Shown in pieces: positions 38,613 through 48,092 of a stretch of DNA of 64,000 bases. Each line of letters begins with the position of its first letter. Positions within the stretch are counted from its first letter, which is position 1. Below the pieces are notes generated by a model that was not told the origin of the DNA, made no database searches, and saw nothing but the letters and a program-made list of their open reading frames with translations. This DNA comes from Parerythrobacter jejuensis (lineage in GTDB: Bacteria > Pseudomonadota > Alphaproteobacteria > Sphingomonadales > Sphingomonadaceae): positions 2,108,001 to 2,172,000 of the forward strand of contig NZ_BAAAZF010000001.1 in NCBI RefSeq assembly GCF_039536765.1. Direction: 5' to 3'. A program made the position numbers and the translations under genes.

Positions 38613-40312
38613 GCGGCCCCTGTCTCGGCAAGATATTCCTTGGTGAACTGCTCACGCAATGTCCGCTTGTCGACCTTCTGCGTGCCGAGGCGCGGCAGGG
38701 TTTCGGTTGCTTGCCAATACACCACAGGCTGTTTGAACGGTGCCAGACGGGTGGCGAGGAAATCGCGCAGCTCGTCTTCGCTTAGCGAGTGTCCATCCTT
38801 GGCCAAGAACACTGCACCGACGATTTCGCCCAGACGTTCGTCTGGCAGGCCGAAGACAGAGCATTCGGCGATCGAGTCATTGGCGTAGATGGCTTCCTCC
38901 ACCTCGATGCAGGTGATGTTCTCGCCACCGCGAATGATGATGTCTTTCTTGCGGTCGACAATGAACAGGTATCCATCTTCATCGACCCGGCCCAGATCGC
39001 CGGTGCGGAAATACATATCGTCGGTAAAGGCGGCCTTGGTCGCCTCGTCATTGTTCCAATAGCCCAGGAAGTTGCACACCGAACGGATGCAGACTTCGCC
39101 GATGCCGCCCTGGGCGACCGGCTTGCCATCATCATCGAGGATTGCGAGGTCGACCAGCGGACGGCTGGGCTTGCCGGTGCTGGACGGCTTTTCGAGATAG
39201 TTCTCGTTGAAATTGCCGCAGCCCACGCCGTTGGTTTCGGTCAGGCCATAGCCAAGCAGCGGGAAGCCTTCAGGGAAGGCCTCTTTGATCTTGGCGACAT
39301 GGTCGACCGGACGCGGCGCGCCGCCTGCAGCAAAGCTGGAGCAGCTCGAGGTGTCGAACTGGTCACGTTCCGGATGGGTCGCCATTTCATACGTCATCAG
39401 CGGAACGCCGGCGAAATAGCTGACCTTCTCATCCTGGATCAGTTGCAACGCAGTGCGCGCATCCCATTTCGGCATCAGCACGACCTTGCGGCCGAGTGCG
39501 AAGCTTTGCAGCAGCAGAGGCACTTCACCGGTCACGTGGAACAATGGCACCGCAAGCAGCGCGCAGGCCTGCGTTGTCGGCGCATTGCCGCCGGCATCAA
39601 GATAGCTGAACGCCATCAGCGACTGGACGGCATAGCTCATCGAGCCGTGGACGACGCCGCGATGGTCGGAGAATGCGCCCTTGGATTTTCCGGTCGAGCC
39701 GGAGGTGTAGAGCACAGTGCACAGATCGTCCGGACCGACATCGAGGATGTTCACGGTCGACGGATCGCCCCAGGTCACTTTCAATCCTTCGGACGGGTCG
39801 CAATCATGGTCAAACAGCACGATCTTGGCATTGTGGCCGGTGCCATCGAGCCGCTTGGCGCGGCCGGCATCAGCGAAGACCAGTTTCGATTCGACCAGGT
39901 CGATGGCATCGGCCAGCTCGTCGCCGTTGGAAAAACCGTTGAGCAGCGTGGCGCAGCCGCCCGCCATCATGATGCCCATATAGAGCACGATCCAGTTGGC
40001 AGAATTGCGCGCAGCGATCCCGACCCGGTCGCCCTTCTGGACGTTGTGAGTGTTCTTAAGACCCGCTGCGACGCAGGTGGCTGCGGCAAACGCTTCCCCG
40101 AAAGTCAGACGACACCCGCCATCGACGAGGAAGACAGCGTCTTTGTGCTCGTTACAATAATGGGCGAAGTAATGGACCATGCTCGGCGGTGCGTTCTTGA
40201 GCGCGGGCATGGTGGTACCGTTGCGTTCGAACGGCACGGTTTCTGCTGGCGCGCCCTCCGCCGTCAGCTTGTCCATGATGGCATCGAGGGTCATGTCGAG
40301 TTGGGTTGGCAT
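38609..40312 (-). CDS. AMP-dependent acyl-CoA synthetase / ligase
   Basis: A 567-residue adenylate-forming enzyme that activates a carboxylic acid as an acyl-AMP and transfers it to CoA. P-loop LYTSGSTGKSKG, AMP motif GYGLTETNGVG, hinge region FRTGDLGRVDEDGYLFIVDRKKD (in parts YFRTGDLG and IVDRKKDIIIRGGENI) and the catalytic Lys in GTQKVDKRTLRE are all intact. Substrate size is not evident. It starts at ATG 40312 with a purine-rich leader and is followed by glnD with overlapping stop/start. Confidence 0.9.
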   Translation of the reverse strand: MPTQLDMTLDAIMDKLTAEGAPAETVPFERNGTTMPALKNAPPSMVHYFAHYCNEHKDAVFLVDGGCRLTFGEAFAAATCVAAGLKNTHNVQKGDRVGIAARNSANWIVLYMGIMMAGGCATLLNGFSNGDELADAIDLVESKLVFADAGRAKRLDGTGHNAKIVLFDHDCDPSEGLKVTWGDPSTVNILDVGPDDLCTVLYTSGSTGKSKGAFSDHRGVVHGSMSYAVQSLMAFSYLDAGGNAPTTQACALLAVPLFHVTGEVPLLLQSFALGRKVVLMPKWDARTALQLIQDEKVSYFAGVPLMTYEMATHPERDQFDTSSCSSFAAGGAPRPVDHVAKIKEAFPEGFPLLGYGLTETNGVGCGNFNENYLEKPSSTGKPSRPLVDLAILDDDGKPVAQGGIGEVCIRSVCNFLGYWNNDEATKAAFTDDMYFRTGDLGRVDEDGYLFIVDRKKDIIIRGGENITCIEVEEAIYANDSIAECSVFGLPDERLGEIVGAVFLAKDGHSLSEDELRDFLATRLAPFKQPVVYWQATETLPRLGTQKVDKRTLREQFTKEYLAETGAA

Positions 40313-40446
40313 CTGTCTCTCTCTTCTTGTTTTCTTGTTAGACGCGATTTTCCCAACAGGGTTCCACCGAAACCCGGCCTGTGCCAAAGCCTGTCGCGAA
40401 AAAGCTGCGTCTTGTTTTCTGCAGCCAGTCTTAAGGGGTCTTGCAC

Positions 40447-41343
40447 GTGCTGTCACTATTGGCCGACGCCGCCTCGCAGCCAATCCAATGGTCCGAATTG
40501 GGGCTGCGGCCGGGGATCGATCTCGGCTTCTTCACGCTGCGCTATTATTCGCTCGCTTACATCCTTGGTCTGGTGTTCGCCTATTGGCACCTTTCCAAGA
40601 TGATCAAGGCGCCCGGTGCGCCAATGGCGCAGAACCACGTCGAAGACCTGTTCTTCTATTGCACGCTGGGCGTGATCCTGGGTGGCAGGCTGGGCTATGC
40701 GGCGTTTTACACTGGCGGCGATTCAGGCAAGCCGAGCCTGTTCACCAATTTCACCGAGGGGCAGACCGTCAGTTGGGATCTGCTGCGCCTGTGGGATGGC
40801 GGGATGAGCTTTCATGGCGGCCTGATCGGGGTGGTTGTTGCGATCCTGTTTGTCGCCTGGCGCAACGGCCTGAACTGGCTGCGCATTTGCGATTACATCG
40901 CGGTCAATGTCGGGGTCGGCATGCTGCTCGGGCGGCTCGCCAATTTCGTCAACGGAGAGCTCTATGGCAGGGCCACCGATGTGTCTTGGGCAATGGTGTT
41001 CCCGTCTGATCCTGACCAGTTGGCCCGCCACCCGAGCCAGCTCTACCAGGCCGGCCTTGAAGGGCTGATGCTTGTCCTGCTTATCCCGCTGTTCTGGAAG
41101 ACCCGTGCGCGCTGGCGCCCCGGATTGCTGGTCGGCCTGTTTACGATCGGCATGGGGACGGCCCGCTTCGTCAATGAATTCTTCCGCGAACCCGATGCGC
41201 ATCTGGCTTATGTCGTGGCAGAAACCGGTTTGTCGCGCGGGCAATGGTTGTCGATCCCGCTGATTCTGGTGGGCCTTGCGGTGGTGGTTTACGCCCTCAC
41301 GCGCAAACCGATGGGCAGTGCCGGCAAGGCTGCGGCGGCCTGA
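40447..41343 (+). CDS. lgt: prolipoprotein diacylglyceryl transferase
   Basis: This inner-membrane enzyme adds diacylglycerol to the lipobox cysteine of prolipoproteins. About seven membrane helices are visible in 298 residues. The Lgt signature GRLANFVNGELYGRATD and the HPSQLYQAGLEG block are intact, with GGRLGYAAFY and the essential His in FHGGLIG. GTG 40447 is chosen as start because AAGGGG lies eight bases upstream; a TTG at 40441 would be too close to it. It is followed by a MidA-type methyltransferase eight bases after its stop. Confidence 0.95.
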   Translation: MLSLLADAASQPIQWSELGLRPGIDLGFFTLRYYSLAYILGLVFAYWHLSKMIKAPGAPMAQNHVEDLFFYCTLGVILGGRLGYAAFYTGGDSGKPSLFTNFTEGQTVSWDLLRLWDGGMSFHGGLIGVVVAILFVAWRNGLNWLRICDYIAVNVGVGMLLGRLANFVNGELYGRATDVSWAMVFPSDPDQLARHPSQLYQAGLEGLMLVLLIPLFWKTRARWRPGLLVGLFTIGMGTARFVNEFFREPDAHLAYVVAETGLSRGQWLSIPLILVGLAVVVYALTRKPMGSAGKAAAA

Positions 41344-41350
41344 GCCACTG

Positions 41351-42412
41351 ATGGAGCAGGCATCCGGAGATCTGACTGCGATTTTCCGCCGGTTGATCCG
41401 CAACACCGGACCTATCTCGCTGAGCCAGTATATGGGCGAGAGCAACGCGCGCTATTATGATGCGCGGGATCCGCTGGGCAGTGGCGGAGATTTCGTCACC
41501 GCGCCCGAGATCAGCCAGATGTTCGGAGAACTGATCGGCCTGTGGCTGGCCGATATGTGGATCAATGCGGGCAGGCCCGATTATGTCCAATATGTAGAGC
41601 TGGGCCCGGGGCGGGCCACGCTGGCCAAGGATGCGTTGCGGGCAGCAGAGAAATACGGCTTCAGGCCTGGCGTCCATTTCGTAGAGAGCTCGACCGCGCT
41701 GAAAGAAGTGCAGGGCAAGGCAGTGCCGGAGGCCTATTGGCACGATGACCTGTCGACTGTGCCGATGGACGTGCCGCTGATGATCGTGGCGAACGAATTC
41801 CTCGATGCGTTGCCGGTGCGACAATTGGTCAAGGTCGAGAATGGCTGGCGCGAGCGGATGGTGGGCCTTGATGGCGATGCCTTCGTCTATGTTGCCGGAG
41901 GGCGGCCGATGGATGCAGCGGTCCCGGTTGAATGGCGCGATGCCGATGTGGGCACTATCCTGGAAACTTGCCCGGCCGCCGCCGCCAATATGTATGAGGT
42001 CGCTGGCCGGCTCGCCGAACAGGGTGGAGCGGCCCTGTTTGTTGACTACGGACATGCCAAATTACACGCTGGCTCGACTTTGCAGGCGGTTCGGGAGCAC
42101 ACCAAGGTCAACCCTCTGGAAGAACCGGGCACCGCTGACCTGACTGCGTTGGTCGATTTTGAAACGCTCGCCCGGATCGCGCAATCCCGCGATGTGCGGG
42201 TCCAAGGCGTTGTGGAGCAGGGAAAGTGGCTCTCCGCGCTCGGGATCGAAGGTCGGGCGCAGACGCTTGCACACAAGGCCCCGCATTACAGCGCCGAAAT
42301 CCATGCCGCGAAAGACCGTCTGATCCAGCCCGATCAGATGGGCAGCCTGTTCAAGGTGCTGGGATTGGCAGCGCCTGGCTGGCCGGGCGGGGCCGGCTTC
42401 ACCGGCGATTAA
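41351..42412 (+). CDS. SAM-dependent methyltransferase, MidA/NDUFAF7 (DUF185) family
   Basis: A 353-residue protein homologous to mitochondrial NDUFAF7, which dimethylates an arginine of complex I subunit NDUFS2. SGGDFVTAPEISQMFGELIGLW, VQYVELGPGRATLAKDALRA (SAM-binding loop) and IVANEFLDALPVRQLV are the family hallmarks. In bacteria the target is presumably the NuoD homologue, which is inference. ATG 41351 follows the lgt stop closely; an in-frame start at 41276 lies inside lgt. lgt and this gene are co-directional and probably co-transcribed. Confidence 0.9.
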   Translation: MEQASGDLTAIFRRLIRNTGPISLSQYMGESNARYYDARDPLGSGGDFVTAPEISQMFGELIGLWLADMWINAGRPDYVQYVELGPGRATLAKDALRAAEKYGFRPGVHFVESSTALKEVQGKAVPEAYWHDDLSTVPMDVPLMIVANEFLDALPVRQLVKVENGWRERMVGLDGDAFVYVAGGRPMDAAVPVEWRDADVGTILETCPAAAANMYEVAGRLAEQGGAALFVDYGHAKLHAGSTLQAVREHTKVNPLEEPGTADLTALVDFETLARIAQSRDVRVQGVVEQGKWLSALGIEGRAQTLAHKAPHYSAEIHAAKDRLIQPDQMGSLFKVLGLAAPGWPGGAGFTGD

Positions 42413-42469
42413 TCGCGCTCAATGCAACCAAGCGTCGCATGGCCCGTTATAGCCGGGCATGGAGACTGC

Positions 42470-42892
42470 ATGATGATCCGAATTCTGACTGTTCTGGCGG
42501 CCTTGACGATGGGCCTTTCCGCACCGGCCCAGGCGGCTGATCCCATTACCGGCCAGTGGGTGACGACCGAACGCGATGCTGTGGTCACCATCGCCCGTTG
42601 TGGTTCAAGCTATTGCGGGCGGCTGAGCAAGTATCTGGTCAGACCGGAAGGCGGAGTGAACCAGCGCGATGTCAACAATCCGGATCCGAACCTGCGCACG
42701 CGCAAGCTGCTCGGCATTGCGCTCCTGTCCGGCTTCCGGATGGATGACGATCTGTGGCGAGGCCGCATTTACGATCCGCGCAACGGCAAGACCTATCGTT
42801 CGATTGTGAAGCGCAAGAGCGCCAATGTGCTCGAGGTGAAGGGGTGTATCGGCCCGTTTTGCCAGACCCAGGTCTGGCGCAAGGCGCGCTAG
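42470..42892 (+). CDS. exported DUF2147 family protein
   Basis: A 140-residue protein with a signal peptide (MMIRILTVLAALTMGLSAPA, cleavage at AQAAD) and a compact beta-rich DUF2147 domain: ITGQWVTTERDAVVTI, LWRGRIYDPRNGKTY and KGCIGPFCQTQVWRK. Four cysteines (CGSSYC, CIGPFC) could pair in the periplasm. ATG 42470 is fixed by GGAG five bases upstream. Function unknown; lipocalin-like ligand binding is a guess from the fold class. Confidence 0.85.
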   Translation: MMIRILTVLAALTMGLSAPAQAADPITGQWVTTERDAVVTIARCGSSYCGRLSKYLVRPEGGVNQRDVNNPDPNLRTRKLLGIALLSGFRMDDDLWRGRIYDPRNGKTYRSIVKRKSANVLEVKGCIGPFCQTQVWRKAR

Positions 42893-42901
42893 AATCCGTC
42901 G

Positions 42902-44449
42902 CTAAAGACCGATCCGCCGGGCGATCATCGCCGCAGCTTCGGTCGGGCTGGTCTTCAGATCGTCTGTCCGGTCGACTGCCAGATTGGCTTCGCGCATCAG
43001 CTCGACATCGATGGCACCGACCAGCGGTTGCAGCGCCGCGGCCAGCCGCGCATCATCGGCGCGATCGGGACTGATCATGATCATGGCATCGTAGCTGGGC
43101 AGCGCTTCCTTCGGATCATCGAGAATGACGAGGTTGTCCGCCACGATCCGCCCGTCGGAGGTATAGGCGCTGATCACGTCGGCCTCGCCCGACTTGAGCG
43201 CGTTGTACATGAATGTGGGCGAGAAATTGCGCTGGCGGGCAAACTTCAAGCCATAGGCGTCGCGCACGGCGACCCATTCGGGACGTTCAAACCATTCGGG
43301 ATCGCCGCCGGTAACCAGGCGCGGGGCGACTGATGCGAGATCGGCGATGGAACGCACACCCAGTTCCGCAGCGCGGTCCGCACGCATGCCCAGCGCATAG
43401 GCGTTTTCGAAGCCCAACCGGCCCAGCACCAGCGTGCCGGTTTGCTCCGCCTCCCACGCTTTGATGATGGCGTACATTTCTTCACGGCCGGGATTGTCCT
43501 GCCGCTTGAGATTGTTGGTCCAGATCGTGCCGGTGTAATCGACCGATATGTCGATAGCACCGGTGCTCACCGCATTGTGGACGACTGCCGATCCCAGCCC
43601 GTCACGATACTCGATGGTATATCCGGCCTTTTCCAGCTGGCTGCCGATCAGGCGGGCGAGAATGTATTGCTCGGAGAACTGCTTGGCCGCGATGACGATG
43701 GTGTTGTCATCATCCTCTGCGCTGCCGCCATATAATGTCCATGCCGAGGCGAGAATGCCCAAAGCTGCCACGACTGCGCCGCCCCAAACAAGCATCCGCT
43801 TTCGCTCGGCAAAGCCGCGTTCGATGGCGCCCAGAAACATATCCGCAACCAGCGCGAGCGCGGCTGAGGCAAGGCAACCCGCCAGGACCAGCGACCAGTT
43901 CTGTGTCTGCAATCCGGCAAAGATCGGATCACCCAGGCTGGGCTGGCCGATCGTAGTCGAAAGCGTGGCGGCGCCAATGGTCCAGACGGCGGCTGTGCGG
44001 ATACCGGCCATGACATAGGGTGCGGCCAAAGGCGCCTCGACCAGGCGCAGCTTTTGCCAGCCGGTCATCCCGACGCCGTCAGCGGCTTCCAGCACGCCGG
44101 GCGCCATATTGTCGCGCGCGGTCACCGCGTTCCTGAGGATCGGCAGCAAAGCGTAGAGCGCGAGCGCGAGCAATGCGGGCAGGAAACCGAGTGTCGGCAG
44201 GCCTTCGCCGAAGACAGCACGCAAGCTGAGCAGGATCGGAAAGAACAGGGCGAGCAGGGCGAGGGCCGGGATGGTCTGGACGAGGCTGGCGAAGCCCAGT
44301 GCAATCCGCGCCACTGTGGCATTGCGACTGGCCCAAATGGCGAGCGGCAGGGCGACCACGATGCCCAGCGCGATGGCCGATGCGGCCAGCAATACATGGG
44401 CGGCCAGCTTGTCTCCCAAGCCCAGCATGATATCCCAGATCGCGCTCAT
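42902..44449 (-). CDS. glycine betaine/choline-type ABC transporter, permease fused to substrate-binding protein
   Basis: A 515-residue fusion. Residues 1-215 form a five- to six-helix permease with the EAA-type loop APGVLEAADGVGMTGWQKL. A further helix near 220-240 leads into a periplasmic binding domain (about 250-515) of the OpuAC/ProX type: IVIAAKQFSEQYILARLIGSQ, DYTGTIWTNNL, and late YTSDGRI. The aromatic residues needed for quaternary ammonium binding cannot be confirmed by eye. With the ATPase gene it forms a complete two-gene importer for a compatible solute. The ATG overlaps the ATPase stop. Confidence 0.9.
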   Translation of the reverse strand: MSAIWDIMLGLGDKLAAHVLLAASAIALGIVVALPLAIWASRNATVARIALGFASLVQTIPALALLALFFPILLSLRAVFGEGLPTLGFLPALLALALYALLPILRNAVTARDNMAPGVLEAADGVGMTGWQKLRLVEAPLAAPYVMAGIRTAAVWTIGAATLSTTIGQPSLGDPIFAGLQTQNWSLVLAGCLASAALALVADMFLGAIERGFAERKRMLVWGGAVVAALGILASAWTLYGGSAEDDDNTIVIAAKQFSEQYILARLIGSQLEKAGYTIEYRDGLGSAVVHNAVSTGAIDISVDYTGTIWTNNLKRQDNPGREEMYAIIKAWEAEQTGTLVLGRLGFENAYALGMRADRAAELGVRSIADLASVAPRLVTGGDPEWFERPEWVAVRDAYGLKFARQRNFSPTFMYNALKSGEADVISAYTSDGRIVADNLVILDDPKEALPSYDAMIMISPDRADDARLAAALQPLVGAIDVELMREANLAVDRTDDLKTSPTEAAAMIARRIGL

Positions 44450-45213
44450 TCTTCCAGCGCCTCGAGCGCGTCGGCCTGGCTCCGCGGCACAGCGACCAGC
44501 CCCTGGGCAATTGCACCGCCCGATCCGTTGACCAGCGCACGCGGGGTTTCGTCGGCAACGATCTGGCCGCCATCCATCACCAGCACACGGTCCGCCAGCA
44601 ACAGAGCTTCGGCCATATCATGCGTCACCATCACGGTGGTCAGCCCGAATTCCTGGTGCAGATCGCGGACCCGGCGGCCCAGGGCATCGCGGGTGACAGG
44701 GTCTAGCGCGCCAAAGGGCTCATCCATCAGCAACAAGCGTGGATCGCCTGCCAGGGCCCGCGCCACCCCAATACGTTGACGCTGCCCGCCCGACAGTTCG
44801 TGCGGCATGCGATTGGCGTAGCTGCCGTCCAGTTCCACCAGCTCCAGCAACTCAGCAATGCGACTGACGGACAGCTTTTCGCCCGCAAGACGCGGACCGA
44901 TGGCGATATTTTCCCCCACGCTCATATGGGGGAATAGGCCGATCGACTGGAACACATAGCCGACCTTGCGTCGCAGTGCCGGCAGCGGAACAGTGGCGAC
45001 GTCTTCGTCTTCGAAGCGGACCGACCCGCCGCCAGGTTCGACCAGCCGGTTCACGGTTTTGAGCAATGTTGATTTGCCCGATCCGGAAGCGCCGACCAGG
45101 GCAACGAAACTGCCGGATTCAATCTCCAGCGACACGGCATTTATGGCGGTCACCGTATCATAGGTTTTGGTAACCCGATCAAATTGCAGAACCATTGCGC
45201 CCGAACCCGTCAT
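44446..45213 (-). CDS. glycine betaine/choline-type ABC transporter ATP-binding protein
   Basis: A 255-residue ABC ATPase energising the fused permease next door. Walker A GASGSGKST, Q loop FQSIGLFPHM, signature LSGGQRQRIGVARAL, Walker B RLLLMDEPFGALDP, and the H loop VMVTHDM are all intact. No C-terminal CBS domains follow, unlike OpuAA or ProV, so ionic-strength gating through CBS is absent. ATG 45213 is taken, with ATG 45195 an equally good start. Confidence 0.93.
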   Translation of the reverse strand: MTGSGAMVLQFDRVTKTYDTVTAINAVSLEIESGSFVALVGASGSGKSTLLKTVNRLVEPGGGSVRFEDEDVATVPLPALRRKVGYVFQSIGLFPHMSVGENIAIGPRLAGEKLSVSRIAELLELVELDGSYANRMPHELSGGQRQRIGVARALAGDPRLLLMDEPFGALDPVTRDALGRRVRDLHQEFGLTTVMVTHDMAEALLLADRVLVMDGGQIVADETPRALVNGSGGAIAQGLVAVPRSQADALEALEE

Positions 45214-45259
45214 GGGGCCGAGCCTAGGGGGGAAAGGTGAGTGGGGGAAGGGAGCGGGA

Positions 45260-46771
45260 TCAGTTTGCGAGCGAAGCGAGAGGCAAGGTAATCCGCACAC
45301 GCAGCCCGTTTGCATCCCATTCCTGATCGAGCGAACCATCGAGCTGGGATTCGATGCTCATGCGCAAAAGGCGCGAGCCAAATCCGGAATCAGACGGGGC
45401 GGATACTTCGGGCCCGCCATGCTCTGCCCAGGTAATGTGGACAGAGGTTGCGTCTTTACGCAGTGCGACTTCGACCGAGCCTTGCTCGGCTGACAAGGCC
45501 CCGTATTTGGCGGAATTGGTTGCCAGCTCGTGGAACACCAGCGCCATCGGAGTGGCCGCGCGAATGCCGATTTCGACCCGGTCGCCGGTCACATGGATAT
45601 GTCGTCCGTCGCCCTTGCCATAGGGAGCCGTGAGAATATCGAGCAGGCCACGCAGGCTCTCGCCTTTCTCGTCGGTCAGCGGACGAACGAATTCCTGGGC
45701 CCGCCCTAGTGCGCGGACGGTGCCGGCCAGCTCGTCGGCGAAATCGCGCACTTCCGGCTTGCCGCGGCTACGCAGTGCGATCAGGCCATTCATCACTGCG
45801 AAGATGTTCTTGATCCGGTGCGCCAGCTCGCGCGCAATCAGGTCGCGCGATTCCGATTGCCGGTGCGACACATCAATATCGGTTAGCGTGCCGAACCATT
45901 GGGCGGTTTCCGCATCGGCGTGGCTGGGCACTGCGCGCGACAGATTCCAGCGATAGGTGCCATCGGCCTGGCGTATGCGCAATTGATCTTCAAACGGCTC
46001 GACCGCTTCGACAGCGGCGGTGAATTTCTCTCGCGAGGCGTCCCAGTCGTCCGGGTGGATGAAGCGTTCCCAATCGCTGACACTGCGCGGCGGCGCAGCG
46101 CCGGTTACCTCGTCCCAGCGGGCATTGAACCGGTCAAACACCGGCCCGGGCAAGGCCGACCACGCAATATCGGGCACCGAATCGAGCATGAACCGCAAAC
46201 GGCGCGCATTCTCGTCCGTAGCAATGGCAGAGCGGCTCGACTGGCGCTGCGATTCGAGGCGCCGCATCACCGAACGGGCCAACACACTCAGCCCGCGCAT
46301 CTGCGTTGCGCTCAACCCCTCGGGGCGGGGCTGTGTGTCGATGATGCACAGAGCGCCGATCGGTGCGCCTTCGGACGTGACCAATGGCATGCCCGCATAG
46401 AACCGGACATGAGGATCTCCGGTGACCAGCGGATTGTCGGCAAAGCTTGGGTCGACAGTAGCGTCGGGAATTACCATCGCGCCTTGGCCCATCATGGCAT
46501 GAGCGCAGAAGCTGTATTCCCGCGGGGTTTCGGTCACCTCTAAGCCGAGCCCGGCGATAAAATTCTGCCGGTGTTCTTCCACGATCGAGACCAGGGCGAT
46601 CGGGGCTGCGCACAATTCGGCAGCGAAGCGGGTAATTTCGGACAGTTCCGGATCGTCGCGCAGGCGTTCGACCCCGAAACCGGCCAGCACGGTCAGGCGA
46701 TCGCAATCCTCGCACCATTCGGGTGCGGGCAGCGTGCCGTCGGGCCAGGGATTGGGGTTCAAATCATTCAC
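45260..46771 (-). CDS. cytosolic GAF-PAS-HWE sensor histidine kinase
   Basis: A 503-residue soluble kinase. GAF domain (about residues 30-170, FSFCAHAMMGQG region typical of HWE kinases), a PAS domain (about 190-320, RFMLDSVPDIAWS ... DGTYRWNLSRAVP) and an HWE/HisKA_2-type kinase with ELAHRIKNIFAVMNGL, phospho-accepting His near residue 331, VFHELATNSAKYGAL as N box and GFGSRLL near the end. In sphingomonads such kinases usually feed the general stress response; no LOV Cys motif is present, so blue light is not indicated. GTG start 46771 has AAGGGA five bases upstream. Confidence 0.88.
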   Translation of the reverse strand: MNDLNPNPWPDGTLPAPEWCEDCDRLTVLAGFGVERLRDDPELSEITRFAAELCAAPIALVSIVEEHRQNFIAGLGLEVTETPREYSFCAHAMMGQGAMVIPDATVDPSFADNPLVTGDPHVRFYAGMPLVTSEGAPIGALCIIDTQPRPEGLSATQMRGLSVLARSVMRRLESQRQSSRSAIATDENARRLRFMLDSVPDIAWSALPGPVFDRFNARWDEVTGAAPPRSVSDWERFIHPDDWDASREKFTAAVEAVEPFEDQLRIRQADGTYRWNLSRAVPSHADAETAQWFGTLTDIDVSHRQSESRDLIARELAHRIKNIFAVMNGLIALRSRGKPEVRDFADELAGTVRALGRAQEFVRPLTDEKGESLRGLLDILTAPYGKGDGRHIHVTGDRVEIGIRAATPMALVFHELATNSAKYGALSAEQGSVEVALRKDATSVHITWAEHGGPEVSAPSDSGFGSRLLRMSIESQLDGSLDQEWDANGLRVRITLPLASLAN

Positions 46772-46920
46772 AGCGATCCCTTCGGTTGTCGCGTGCTGCG
46801 CGCTTACAGCAAGTCACTGAAAAATCAAATAGACCTGTGTCTGTTCGGCTGATTTCAACTGCAACCGGTTTGCGCGGTGGCGCAGCCTTGCTATGCGCGC
46901 TTGCAAGGAGAATTTGAACT

Positions 46921-48087
46921 ATGCGTGCTACCCCCGATTTCGATTTCCAGCTTGGTGAAAGCGCCGAGATGATCCGCGAAAATGTGGCCCGCTTCGCCGA
47001 TGAACAGATCGCGCCCCTGGCTGACAAGGCCGATCGTGAAGACTGGTTCCCGCAAGAGCTGTGGCCGATGATGGGCGAGCTTGGGCTGCACGGGCTGACC
47101 GTGGACGAGGCCGATGGCGGTCTGGGCATGGGCTATCTTGAGCATGTCATCGCGGTGGAAGAAGTCAGCCGCGCCAGTGCCTCTGTCGGTCTGTCCTACG
47201 GCGCGCATTCCAACCTGTGCGTCAACCAGATCCGCCGTTGGGGCAATGAAGAGCAGAAGGCAAAGTACCTGCCCAAGCTCATCAGCGGCGAGCATGTCGG
47301 GTCACTGGCCATGAGCGAGGCGAGCGCAGGCTCCGACGTTGTTTCGATGAAGCTCAAGGCGGAGGCCGTGCAAGGCGGCTATATCCTCAATGGCACCAAG
47401 TTCTGGATCACCAATGCCACCTATGCTGACACGCTGGTGGTCTATGCCAAGACCGATGGCGCAGCGGGATCGCGCGGCATCACGGCCTTTCTGATCGAGA
47501 AAGGCATGCCGGGCTTCGAAATCGGCCAGAAGATCGACAAGATGGGCATGCGCGGCAGCCCGACGGCGGAGCTGGTTTTTACCGATTGCGAAGTGCCCGA
47601 AGAGAACGTGATGGGCCCGGTCAATGGCGGCGTCGGCGTGTTGATGAGCGGGCTGGATTACGAACGCGTCGTGCTCGCGGGGCTCCAGCTTGGCATCATG
47701 CAGGCGTGCCTCGATTGCGTGATCCCCTATCTGCGTGAGCGCAAGCAGTTCGGCAAACCGATCGGCAGTTTTCAGCTGATGCAGGCCAAGGTTGCCGATA
47801 TGTATGTCGCGCTGCAATCGGCCCGGGCCTACACCTATGCGGTGGCCAAGGCGTGCGATGCCGACCAGACCACCCGTTTCGATGCCGCAGGCGTGATCCT
47901 GCTGGCCAGCGAGAACGCCTTCAAGGTTGCCGCCGAAGCGGTGCAGGCGCTGGGCGGTGCGGGCTATACCAAGGACTGGCCGGTGGAACGCTATCTGCGC
48001 GATGCCAAACTGCTCGATATCGGCGCTGGCACCAACGAGATCCGCCGGATGCTGATCGGGCGTGAGTTGATCGGCGCGGCCGGATAA
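46921..48087 (+). CDS. ivd: isovaleryl-CoA dehydrogenase
   Basis: An FAD enzyme that converts isovaleryl-CoA to 3-methylcrotonyl-CoA, the first CoA-level oxidation of leucine catabolism. The 388-residue length and motifs [34 protein letters not shown] and [21 protein letters not shown] are acyl-CoA dehydrogenase hallmarks. The catalytic Glu placement in [11 protein letters not shown] is that of isovaleryl-CoA dehydrogenase rather than of straight-chain enzymes. The ATG follows AAGGAG by ten bases. It heads an operon that ends with the MCC beta gene. Confidence 0.92.
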   Translation: MRATPDFDFQLGESAEMIRENVARFADEQIAPLADKADREDWFPQELWPMMGELGLHGLTVDEADGGLGMGYLEHVIAVEEVSRASASVGLSYGAHSNLCVNQIRRWGNEEQKAKYLPKLISGEHVGSLAMSEASAGSDVVSMKLKAEAVQGGYILNGTKFWITNATYADTLVVYAKTDGAAGSRGITAFLIEKGMPGFEIGQKIDKMGMRGSPTAELVFTDCEVPEENVMGPVNGGVGVLMSGLDYERVVLAGLQLGIMQACLDCVIPYLRERKQFGKPIGSFQLMQAKVADMYVALQSARAYTYAVAKACDADQTTRFDAAGVILLASENAFKVAAEAVQALGGAGYTKDWPVERYLRDAKLLDIGAGTNEIRRMLIGRELIGAAG

Positions 48088-48092
48088 ACGTT

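Noticed and set aside
38789-40603. A 604-codon plus-strand frame opposite the acyl-CoA synthetase
   Set aside because: Shadow frame of a clearly functional enzyme; it also runs into lgt in another frame.
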